From Dillenia suffruticosa (lineage: Eukaryota; Streptophyta; Magnoliopsida; Dilleniales; Dilleniaceae): a stretch of 64,000 nt of DNA. Position 1 is the stretch's first letter; each line of letters opens with the position of its first letter. Made by a program: the position numbers and the translations under genes. Shown here one piece after another: positions 24,701 to 36,600 of the stretch. The stretch spans positions 21,456,701-21,520,700 of the forward strand of contig JAVTVX010000016.1 of assembly GCA_033439265.1 (NCBI GenBank), given 5' to 3'. Under the pieces are notes generated by a model that did no database searches, was not told where the DNA came from, and saw only the letters and a program-made list of their open reading frames with translations.

Positions 24701-26181
24701 AGGAAGCATTCAATGTCACGCACGCCTATCTGGACCCCCAAAAGTCCAACTATTATATTTTTTGTTTTTTGTCAAACCCTTTGCTTGTCTCTATTCCCAT
24801 TTTTCTCCGTAACCGAAAAGGTCACGGGAATGATAAGATTGATCTTTCCAAGTTATCATAAGAATTTTCATGTTTTATTTTTTTTTTAATAATCACCGAT
24901 ACCGAACAATTATTTAAAATTTGATTAAATTTGATTTGATTTTGATAAAAAAAAAATATCGAGAGAATTTTACTTCTCAATAACTCAAACCGACTCGAAC
25001 GAAATTTAATCAGATTTAAAGTGATTATCAGATACTGATTGTTTACCTTAGAAAACTTTTAAAATTTTTATTTTTTATAAAATATTTAATTTGAGATATA
25101 ATTATTTTTTTTTTCCTTTAAAAAGTGGATGGATTTTGTTGGATTCAAATGGGTTGTTTGAGATGGTGGAGATTAAACTCATTTGATATTAGGTAAATTT
25201 TTTAATATAAAAATTTATCTATATAATAATAATTTAAATTCTTTTTATAAAGAAATTTGATTTTATTTATAAGATTTTATATATTTTTAAAATTATTTTA
25301 ATTAAAAAATATTATATGGAAAACAAAAAAATAAATAAAGATAGATTTAAAGAAATTCAAAGTAGTTGAAATTTCTATATTGAAAGGACTAAATGATAGG
25401 GGTAAAAGCAATTGTTATTTGCTTATTTTCAAAGGGATATTTAAGCCGTAACACTTTACCTTAGATCGGTCCTCCTTCCTTTATGCAACACTTACCTAAT
25501 GTGATGAGATGTGACATGAACCTAAAATGAAGATTCAATGATACCTTTTCTCCTCTTGAATGTTTCCCCTTTTTTTCGGGCCTTTTTATCTTATGAAATA
25601 CAATTCAAAAATAGAACTTTTCTTTCTGGCTGACTTAGACATTTAGGTTTTATTTTATTATTATTATTATTATTTTGGTTCGAGGACTTGTTGGACCCAT
25701 TTTAGAGAGTAACTCTCCCAACGTAACATTTTCTTTTTAAAATGTTGAATTTTAAACTTGAATAAGATATTTAATATTTTTAACTGTTAAACTGATTGAT
25801 TCGTTATTTAGATTTGATTTCATTGTCCGGGAGAATTAGTGACACAAGACATTTTCTGCATTTGACCTTTATGTACCAAAAACACCTACTTAATTGTTTT
25901 GTTGGCTCAATCAGGTATCTCTACCTTTCATAGTCGTCCATGGAGGAGATGACAAGGTGACTGATCCATCGGTGAGCAAAATGTTATACGAATTGGCATC
26001 GAGCACCGACAAGACCTTCAAGCTCTACCCAGGAATGTGGCATGCTCTCACCTCCGGCGAGCCGGAGGAGAACATGAACCTTGTGTTTTCGGACATAATT
26101 GAGTGGTTGGACAAGAGAGCTAGCAATGCGAATTCAAGGTTGGAGAGAGAACAAAAATTTGAGCATGACTCGGAAAAGTGA
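21682..26181 (+). CDS. Monoacylglycerol lipase-like alpha/beta-hydrolase (MAGL family)
   Basis: A predicted serine hydrolase of the plant MAGL/lysophospholipase group, which releases fatty acid from monoacylglycerols or lysophospholipids; the exact substrate is not readable. The CDS is join(21682..21684, 21775..21807, 21921..22047, 22204..22350, 22987..23117, 23791..23928, 24473..24571, 25915..26181), 945 nt, 314 aa. Exon 1 is only the ATG. Visible motifs are the oxyanion-side FMCHGYSMECS (about residues 40-50), DYEGHGKS, nucleophile elbow GESMGG (Ser119), Asp243 in GGDDKVTDP and His269 in YPGMWHAL. All introns are GT-AG and the frame is unbroken. Exon 7 begins with GTAAGAG, a donor-like sequence right after its acceptor. 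Caffeoylshikimate esterase is a sister clade, but the MAGL6/8-like N-terminus (IKYEEEFILN) fits MAGL better. Confidence 0.92.
22590..22715 (+). repeat. Dispersed AT-rich repeat copy in lipase intron 4
   Basis: Blocks 'aaaactctccgaac', 'tcgaatctgaaatcttatttaa' and 'gtatcggtgtctaac' match the family seen elsewhere in the window. Confidence 0.5.
23300..23465 (-). repeat. Dispersed AT-rich repeat copy in lipase intron 5
   Basis: Read on the minus strand, it has the family order: 'atcggtatc', 'ttaactaatatgattcgaac', 'gagacaactctctcaacataattttctc', 'tagattcaaaat'. Confidence 0.55.
25672..25820 (+). repeat. Dispersed AT-rich repeat copy in lipase intron 7
   Basis: Blocks 'ggacccattttagagagtaactctcccaacgtaac', 'aacttgaataag', 'atttaatattttt' and 'aactgattgattcg' follow the family order. 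Confidence 0.5.
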
Positions 26182-26569
26182 ACTGAGATCCAATAAGCCA
26201 TTAAGAGCAACGAAAGGAAGTAAAATGAATATATATTTTATATATGTCTGGGCTAAAGAGGCATTGAGAGAGAGAAGGTTCTTATTTTTTGACCTCTCGA
26301 ATGGCCTAGCTTTGGAGTTGATCGTGTGGGGGAAGAGAAGCTGAGAGAACTCTCTTTATTGGTTAAGCTTGTATTCCAAATACTTATTAATTGCATATTC
26401 CATTTATTTTTGTCTCTTTTCTGAACAAAGACAACATCCATGGCACCATTATATACTTTTCCACTTTATGGTTTTCACCATCTGTCTGTGCCAAACTTTC
26501 GCTCATGCTACAATCTCGAGGGAGGGCCGGTTTTTTTTTTTTTTTTTTTTTCCTCTGGTGGTGGGAGGA

Positions 26570-26615
<46 letters not shown>

Positions 26616-26635
26616 AGGGAGGGAGGGAGGGCGGG
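26570..26635. repeat. (GA)n tract followed by a seven-run G-tract
   Basis: A GA microsatellite (26570-26608) runs into GGG repeated seven times with one-base spacers (26609-26635), on the plus strand about 0.4 kb past the lipase stop codon. This meets the usual G-quadruplex pattern. Confidence 0.8.
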
Positions 26636-27621
26636 AGTCTGACAGAAGAACAAGAATGAAAGAACCTTTCGCAGCTGGCTTACAATGACAACAATAGATT
26701 CTCATTTAACAGAGGAAACTCAAAACATGGTGGCTATGTCAACATTCAGAAAATAAAACGTCATTCGTTGGCCATCAATCTTGACTTGTGCAACAATTAG
26801 GAAGACAAATTCCTGTCGTCATTCCAATTAAGATACAACTCTAGCAAGTCAGACCTTGATGGTATAATCTACAACTGGTATGGATCGGACTGATAACCTG
26901 TTCATGTACAATAATTCAGAATTTGATTAGCAGAAGTTGTTCCTAAAGCAAAATTCATTGCCAAACCTGAGCTTACTACCACATGAACAAAACACAGAAA
27001 CACACACAACATAGGTTCAAAGGTGTATGAAAGAAGGAAATTTAATTTAGATGATATACCATTATTAACCAGATTACGATGATTTGGCAAGTCAAATATC
27101 AGTGAAATGCAAACTGACCTTTACATAAAGGTAGACAAATATAGGATCACCAATGTGTACCTATCGATTTCTATGCATAATACTAATAATTCCCATTTAC
27201 TCCCCCAGATTGAACAGCTGTAGGAAACAAGCATAACAAACAGGTAACAAGAAAAAGAAAAGAAACAAAGAGGCAACTAAAAGAAAATTTGTCCAGTAAG
27301 TTAAAAACGAAAAACATGCATAGGAAACAGCAAAATCAGCCAAGGCAAACTCACACCAGCAATCATATGTGCCTATCAAGTCTTCAGACCACCTAAAATA
27401 TTGACAGACAAATGCCACAGAATCTGTATAGCAAAATGCGTGAGTTGGCTGAAAATACAACATTGCCACACAAGCAACAAAAAAACAGGAGATCTCTGCT
27501 CACATATCCCCCATGTTAGATATGGGAAAAGACTTAAGTTGGACGAAAATTGCATCATGCTGGAAGAGGAGATATTCACACTGAAGGAAAACAAGTTAAT
27601 TTACCATGAAACTGGGAAGTC
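26636..27621. other. Intergenic space between convergent genes
   Basis: The lipase gene (plus) and SF3B3 (minus) converge here. No additional exon was recognised. The part nearest 27621 must include the SF3B3 3' UTR. Confidence 0.5.
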
Positions 27622-30600
27622 TCAAATGATTTTATTTCGAATTTCTTCAAGTTTCTTCATTATCTCGCCTGGTGTTCTATCCAATTCATCAGCAATCTTT
27701 CTCTGCAAATCTGCAGGCAGAGTTGGGAACTGTTCACATAGATCTCCATCAATCACATCCTGCAAAATTATTTTGATCAACAGAAGTCAAGAGATGGATT
27801 CAGAAACTACAACATGTACACTAGGAGGAAAAATAAATTCAAATTTTTACGATGAGAAGGAGACTCTTGCACTTCGAGCATGAATGAATGAATGTCAATA
27901 ATTAAAAAAAAAAATAACCAAATCTAAATAACAAATAAATAATAAGTACCAAAGAGCAATCCTAACATATTTAGGGGGAAAAAAACTGAAAAAATTGACC
28001 AGACAACTAAACCCAAAAGGGTAACTGTCACCTTACCACATCCTTCATGCATACCATGTGTGGCCCAAATGAAATATGAGTTTCCATGCTAACATGTTTT
28101 GCAATTGTAGGAAGTGGTCTTATCAAAGGAAGGGATCGGACTCAGGTAGGCAAGGTAGGATGCCGACCTGTTTCTCCCATCAACCAAGAGACAAACAGGT
28201 TTTGGCTCAAGTTCAAGCATAAAGGTGGTTCAGAATTTGGATTCCTTGGAGAGGCCCTTGATATTTGCTTTGGAAATTCAACTATGAAAGTTTTGGGAGA
28301 GAGAAACATGGGGCCTATAACAGGTTGTGTGATTCAGGAAGGTGTCCTGATGGCCTTCCACAAGTACTGAACAACTTTTGCGGGACTTAAGCTACAACGT
28401 AAAGTTGTATCATGAGGGATATTCAAGCTTTGTAGAGGGCCTGCACAGCAGCAATCATTGAAACATTGCTGCATATTTACAAGATACTATTACCACTGCT
28501 AGAGATTTGATATTGATATTGTCCATCATTATTTTAGCCAGGCTTGGTAGCGGACCAGACTAAGGTGAGGGCATTCGGCATAGTATTCTGCACATGTGAA
28601 ATAATTTCCGCTGATCTATTTTTGTTGTGGTCATGACAAAAGTTACATGGCACTGTGTAAATGAAGAAGCTTAAACAGAACAAAAAAACTCATCAAGGTT
28701 AGTGGTTTATGGTCATTTTCCACATGAACGTAGATTATCTATTCAGGCAGGCTCCACATAATAAATGGCATCAATCACTGTCAAAACAAAGGTAATATTC
28801 ACAGGCTGCTACGGCTCCGATCATGGAAGAAAGGATGAAGAGGGAGCTAAACAGCAAGGTTGAGAACTAAAGGTTTGTGGTAAGGAATAGAGACATTCTC
28901 TCTTGTAATTTAGCCTTTAACACAGACAACCACCTCTAGAATAATTGCGTCCAACTCAAAAATTGCAGCAAAATAATTATCAATCTTAACAATACATATG
29001 TACATACCTTGAACCATGGATCACACCTAGAACTATAAAATTTTACTTTTCAAGGGGCACATGGAAGGTACTCAGAATTTCTACCAAGTCAAAGGAGCAT
29101 TGGTAATCAAGTTAGCTAAATTTAACCGCCATTTATCAATCAACAGCACATAAAAGTTAGGTAAAGGAAAGCCATGTGATCCTGAAAGATGCCCCCAAAT
29201 GAAGATAGCATACTCAATTTAACTTCACATGGAGAACTTGATTTCCGCAATTCTATGCTCACCGATGTCCTCAACTAAATTAACCAAGAGAAGATTACAA
29301 TGATGGTGGAAGTTTGAATTGATAAGGAAATAAGAATGTGAAGTAAACAGACTCAATTTACCTTAACCGGGAAATAGGCAGATCTATATGCCATATGGTC
29401 TCTTCCACACAAAGGTGGGTGTTCCTGTCGCATGTGCATCTCCAGGTGCGAAAAGAAGTCAACATCATCACGTGATGTAAATGGAAGAAATGCCCCAACA
29501 CTCCCCATCACTGTTCCATATATGATGCACTCTCCTCCACCTGGTATTAAAGATGCCTTCTGCAAGCTTGTAACCACATCTCCTATATGAAATTGCACAA
29601 TCTCTTCCACTTTGTTTGGAGCTCCATTCAGTTTCCCTTGCTCCCATTTTATCTTCCCACCAGTTGGATCTTCCTCAATTTCATCTGAGACATCCTGAGG
29701 TAAACGCACAAAATAAACATTCCCAAACTTGTCTGCACCGGCCATGGTGTCAAAATCTATGTGGTTTGAGGCAGTAAGCCATCTTGGATAACTATCATCA
29801 GCAAAAATATACAACTGATTCTCATCCCGTCTATACTTGCAGTAATGGAATGACTGCAAACAAGAAACATCAAAACAAACGATTAGCTTAATGTAACAAA
29901 TACCTTATCCTAAATGTGATGCTAATAATAGAATGGGTTCACATACCCACAGAATTCCACAAATTTCTTAGCAAAAAAGAATATATCTTAAAACCGAATA
30001 GATCATAACAACTAGAATTTACTTAGAAGTTCAAGGATACAAAAGACCTTAAAATGTGGAACTTGCAATCCTAGAACCAGTAAGTTCTAATAAATAAGTA
30101 AAAATAATATGTAATCACAACTATAATATACCTCATCACTGTTTAAGTTATGAAATAATCCAAGGGGATAGGTATTTTGCTGTTTATAGGTAAAAATTAC
30201 AACACGTTTAAATTTTCTTGAATGAATTTGATGGAAACCCCTTAAATCTGCACCTGCAGTAGACAAGAAACATGCAGAGCTCAACTAAAACCATCCCAAT
30301 GCAACAGCATCCCAAAGCTATCATCTATTCTCAATCAATCTTTTCAAAGGTTGAAAGTATTAGAATAAAATAATCTGGTTTAGCATAATCTAATCGAAGA
30401 AAGGCTGCAGCTCGCAGCGCATCAGAGCATTCCTACTAGGGTATCAATCAGAACTAGCAAAGCTACTGTGCTGCACTGGATAATGACTGTTATCAGCCAG
30501 GAAAACTTCTTCGCATACAGCCAAATCATTTGTAATATCAATCGGGTAATCCAAATCTCCAAGTGATTTAAGCCAGGGATGAAAAGTAAACCTGTGTTAA

Positions 30601-33600
30601 CGCTTCGTTCTAAGAATAATCAAGATAATGACAGGTATCTCCAAACGATGAACTAAATATGGTAAATTGATGTTTATCTCAAAACTAATATCTTTAAGGG
30701 GTAACTGTAACAAACTTTTCACCTCCTAGAAATAGACTCAAGAAGGTGTGGCTTTATTATATTGGACAAATGTGCTCTTTGCAGAGAGAATGGTGAATCT
30801 AGAGACCAAAGACTGCATTGTTTCAAAAGATTTGATCAATTCTAATTGCCATCACTGATGGATTTTAACGGGTATATATCAAAATGGTTGGATCAAGTAT
30901 AACAGTATCAGCTTATAAAAAAATTTCAATTATCCCTTTATTAAATGCTATACTATTATGTGAAATATTTGGAGTATGCGGAATAAAGTGGTACTTAAGA
31001 AGACTCAAGTTAATGTCTATGAATTCATTGAGAATATCTAATGATTTCTTTGTGTTCTGGGATGAACATTTCTCAATTTTTTGTACGCCAAGACCTAAGC
31101 TTAAGTGCCTCCAGGGTATTCCGAGAAAAGAAAATTATGTAGAATTGGGAAGGAATACCCTGATACGGGTTGGCGTAAATTAAATTTTGATGCCTCCCCC
31201 ATTGATAAAATCAACCTTACTACATGCAGTTTTTGTATTTGGAATAATCAAGGAAACTAGTCATGACAGCGCCAACAAATTATGGGACAAATTCAATAGT
31301 TATAGCTGAGACAAAGGCCTTAATTGATAGACTTAAAACAGCAGTGGATCTTAATAGGGGTGTTAATGGGTTGGGTTCAGTCAGGTTTGGGAGGATTTCT
31401 CACCCGTCTGAACATGTTCCGGCCAGTACACCCTCTTTGTCCCCTGCAATTGCTAAGAGAGAGAAAGATAACATTGAGAGGGTTAGTAAGTTTGATGGAA
31501 GTGGAAGTGGAAGTGGAAGTGGAAGTGGAAGTGGAGAAGGGGGGAGAGAAAGAGAGAGAGCGAGAGAAGAAAAAGAGGCTAAGAAGACTAAGAGAGAGGG
31601 GGCTGAGACAGGAGACTGAGAGGCTGACAAGCAATGGTGAGAGCTAGGGTTTGAAATTTTAAACTCCTAAACAACAAAATATAAGAGTAAAAGAAAAGTG
31701 TGTACATATTTTCGGTTCGGTTTGGTCCTAGATGGGTGAAAACACATTCACTCAACCCAATGACCCGAGAATTGAAAATAACAAGGCCAGAGATTACCCA
31801 TTTAAGATGCCTACTGGCCCGAACCCACACTTACATGATTTGGGTCTGGCGGGTCAGATATTTCTGAACACCCCACCATCTTAAAATCCAATTGATCATT
31901 GTGGAAGGAGATTCGGAAATCTTTTTGAAGGGTCTATTGGATATAGGCAATATTCCTTGATGCATGCAAATGATATTAGACGATATCATGCATTTTAACG
32001 AAGAGTTTCAACAAATAACATTTTATCATGTGTTCATACACAAATTAAGAGGCTAATTTATTGGTGTAAATAGGTCACTGATTTTGGGGCCAAGAACTTG
32101 GTTTTTGCTTTGGGAGATAGATGTGGCAAGCAATGTAGAGGGATCTTAATGGTCAAGTTTATATTAGAAAGAAATTTGTTTAGCTCATTAGGAAGCTTTA
32201 GATTTTACCAAAAAAAAAATAAAATAAAATATGGAGGGAGAGCACACTTGAACTATTATATAAAAATAAAGAAGACATACAAAATTGTTCCAACTACAAA
32301 GGAATTAAACTTATGAGTTATACCATGAAACTATGGGAGAGAATGATAAAGTTTAGGTTGAGATTAGAGATAAATATGTCTCAAAATCAATTTAGATTTA
32401 TGTCAGAAAAATCAACCACAAAAGCAATCCATTTGTTAAGACATTTGATGGAGATATACAGAGTACATAAAAGAGACCTACATATGGAATTCATAGAACT
32501 AGAAAAAGTATATGATAAGATTCCTAGAGACATTATAGTGGGCACCGATGAAGAAAGAAATCTTCTTAAAATAAATTAATCTTATTAGAGATATGTATGA
32601 GGGAGCAATAACCAATGTAAGAACTTATGGGGGTCTGAGTGATAACTTCCCATTAATATTGAGCTCCATCAAAATTTGGCATTAAGTCCTATCATTTTGA
32701 CAATAGTGATAGATGAAATCATAAAATGCATCTAATATGAAATACCATGGTATATGCTTTTTGCAAATGCTATAATGTTAATTGATGAAACTAAAAATGA
32801 TATTAGTCTTAAATCAAAATTATAGAGGGTCACACTAGAGTTCAGAGGATTTAAATTGAACAGATCGAAAACTAAGTATATGAGATGCAGACTTAGTGAC
32901 AATCATCAAGATGATGAAAATACGATTAGGTTAGAAAGATAAGATGTATCAAAAAGTGAACGTTTTAGATATCTTGGGTCCATCATTCAAAATAATGACA
33001 ATATAAACGAAGATGTGAATCATAGGATTCAAACATGCTGAATGAAACGGAAAAAGGCATATGGAGTTCTTTGCAATTGCATGATGCCACTGCATTTGAA
33101 AGGAAAATTCTATAGGACTACAGTAAGACTTGCACTATTGTATGACCCCTAGTATTGGATTATTAAACAACATGAAGAATAGAAAATGGTTATAACGAAA
33201 ATGAGAATATTTAAGTAGATGTGTGACAAAACCAAAAGATATAGAGTTAGAAATGAACAGATTCGTAATAAGTTTGAAATTAGTTAGATTGTAGATAAGA
33301 TGAGAGAGTGTACTTTGAGATGGTTCAGACATGTGCAAAGAAGATTCAAAAACACACTGATTAGGAGGACCGAAAACTTAAATATAGAAAATTTAGTAAA
33401 ACGTAAAGGAATACCATTGAAAATTTGAATACAAATTATCCGTAAAGATATGATAGTTAAGGGTTTAGATGAGGAAATTGTCTTGGATAGGATTAAGTGG
33501 CATAAGAGAATCCGTGCAAATTAAACCAAAACTTAGTTTTGCATTTTTTTTTTCATATTTTTCATATTTATCTCTCAAATGACCGATTTCAATTGTTGAT

Positions 33601-36600
33601 ATTAAAGTTCATATTGTTGTTGTAAAATAAAATAAAATAACATATAACTAGCAAGTGCAAATACGTTACTAGTGGTTTAAATGTAGCGTGACGTGCAATA
33701 AATGGAATATTCAAAGTAGAAAGGAGCCTAGTCTCTACTGGCGTGATGTGCAATAAATGGAATATTCAAAGTAGAAAGGAGCCTAGTCTCTACTGTACAA
33801 TGAGAAGTGGGATCGATGCCCGGATAAAGCACCTTCATTTTTGACTACATAACACCAACCAGGTTGAGAAGCACTTATTGCTTGAGAGGACTGTTCAAAT
33901 TGCTCAAAGACTGTTTTACCTAAAATCCTAGTTTCATAGAGCATAAGTAGCTGAGGCTCAGCTTACTTCCTTACACCATTAAAGGTTCACGTTTCCTCAA
34001 GAGTAACTTTCACCTCCCCTATCTAACCCATACAGTCTGCTTCTCCTAGCCACTCAAAGGTTAGATATAACAAATATTTTTCCACTTTTACAAACCTATA
34101 TTTATAGAGCATAAGTAGCTGAGGTTCAGCTTATACCCTCATACCATTAAAGGTTTACATTCCCTCAAAAGTAGCTATCACCTCCCCTGTCTAACCCATA
34201 CACTCTGCTTCTCCTTGCCATAACAAACATTTTTCCACTTTTACAAACCTAGGTTCATAGAACATAAGCAGCTGAGGCTCAGCTTATATATTTATACCAT
34301 TAAAGGTTTACATTTCCTCAAAAGTAACTATCACCACCCAAATCTAACTCATACACTCTGCTTGCCACTCGAAGGTTACTATAACAAACATTTTCCACCT
34401 TAGCAAACCTTTACCTGATAAAACTTTTGGGGCCATAAACAATAATTACTTTTGGGGCGATAAAATAATACGCCAGTCAAGCTTTATGAAACATGGTCTG
34501 GCACATGTCAACTTGCAAATTTTACATCCATTATTAAGATAACAACTAATGATAAAATAATAGTACTAATAATAACAGGAATTCATAATCTTGTGGGCAG
34601 GGTGGAAGTTATATAGTCAACAACTAAAAAAAGTTGATTTGGGTTGCAAAAACAGTTCTTCTTTGCTTTTGTTTATGTGACAAAAACACCCACCCAAAAA
34701 AAATATATTTATATTCTCTTCACTTGAATTCAATTGATCTCTAGAGTGGCAGTAGTAATAGCCAAAATAACAGAGACAGATTCACTGAAAATAACATTTG
34801 AAGATACTAAAGGTAAAAGAGAAGAAAACATACCTCTTGAATGTCACCAACATAAATCCGATCACGGTACGTGTTAATGGAGATGATTGTGTTAGGAAAA
34901 AGCTTATTCTCACACTTTCTGAGCAATTTTCTTTTCCCCAAATCATACAATCTAAGAACAGGTCCAATCCCCGCAAGTAGCCTTCCCTGGAATGAGCACA
35001 AAGCAAGAGGAACTCCATCAACCTCAGTCTTGTGTAAAAGTTCAAGTGATTTTCCATCCTCCAGAAATCTATATATATGAATATAACCTGCAGTAAAACT
35101 TCTCTTGGGCCAGAATTGAAGAGATTTGGCCGTGCCAACAGCTAAGAGAGTTCCATACTCTTTATCGTGGAAATTTACAGTGCATACACTGAAAGCGGCT
35201 TCATTATCCTGAAGCTCTAGAAGACAAGTTGTTCTTGCTTCTCTTGGGTCAAGAACTCTGATGCAGGAAACCCACTTCTCTGCCTCTGCCTTCGGATACC
35301 CATACTGTTCATCGGAAAGAGGATCATCCTTATACTCATCATCACCACCATTCTCCATCTTATCTACATTCCCATTTTCACTATTTCCAATTCCAGCAGC
35401 CTCAAAGAACTCCTTTCTTGCAGCTTCACGCTCTTCAGCATTGAAGGCTCCTTGATCACTCTCAATAATTACCAACAGTTTCCTCTTCGGTTGAAGCACA
35501 AATTTTCTTGGAGTATACCTCAATGGGATCATGGTTTCATTGAATGTTTCTCCCAGGCGCTCAATTGTAAAAACTCTCAGCGCATCCCCAGCAACAGCAA
35601 CCACACCTTCAGCACACTGATCTGATGAAAATGAGGCAGCATACTCAAGTGTCTCATACGAGAGAGGCGTCAAAAGAAAATGTCCCTGATGAATGTAACC
35701 GAGCCATGGTCGACTTGACAAACAAAGCATTGCTCGCCGACCTCTCACAATGGCAGAAAAGAGCTTTGGGGCTCGAAGACCTAAGAACCGGGAGCGATTA
35801 TCTGATAGCTGGCCCGTCACCATATCCACAACTGTCCTGAACAGCACCCCAGTCTGTAAACCAGCATTAAGAAAGAGGCTAGCAGGGTGATCAGCACCAT
35901 CCTCCCCACCAACTGAGGCTTGAACTTCAAGAAATAGCAAAGACTCTGGAGCTGAAGAAACACTTTGAACAGCTAATATCTGAAGACAGTCATCTGGATC
36001 TAAAGACAAGATGCGAATTGTGTTGTCATAAGAACCAACTGCAAGGAAGCGGGATCTCTGTCTCCCTTCAGGAACAGGCGCAATGTCCAAACAAGCCACA
36101 TCACCGGACATTTCATGCTTTTCAACCTCCATCAACTGACCACTCACGTCCACCTCAAAATATATAAGCTCTCCGCCACTAAGTGCTATGACCACTTGAA
36201 GTCGATTATAGCCAACCTTGACAATAGTCTTTTTTCCAGGAGTTCTCCATTCATTAATACGCCCATCTTCCCTTATATGCCTAATACCATTGGGATGAAC
36301 CTGCATAAGAGAGTCCTCACCTAGCAATGAAACAGCAAGTGATGGAGTTGTATCAAGAAATCCACTGTCACTAACTTCTTCAACCGTTTCACCAATAGAA
36401 AGCACAAGCGTAGCATTGGCAAATGAGACAACAATATAAGCATCAAACTCATCAGTAACATTCTTTTTAACAGTCCAAACCGCACTTGGGATACCAGGAA
36501 GCTGCGACACGGCCATCTCACTAATGGCCAAACCTGGTCTAAGTATTCGCAGAGATGACCGAGGCCCACGCCCACAAAGGGTGAATATCTGAGGAGTCTC

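Noticed and set aside
26387..26705. Frames with Arg-Glu or Ser-Leu runs
   Set aside because: They are translations of GA/CT microsatellites. The same holds near 46750-47260 and 60813-61112.
28086..28370. Possible gene in SF3B3 intron 2
   Set aside because: The 94-codon frame has no family likeness and lies on the opposite strand in ordinary intron sequence.
32230..33645. Active RTE retrotransposon
   Set aside because: Many stops and a replaced catalytic motif show that it is a relic.
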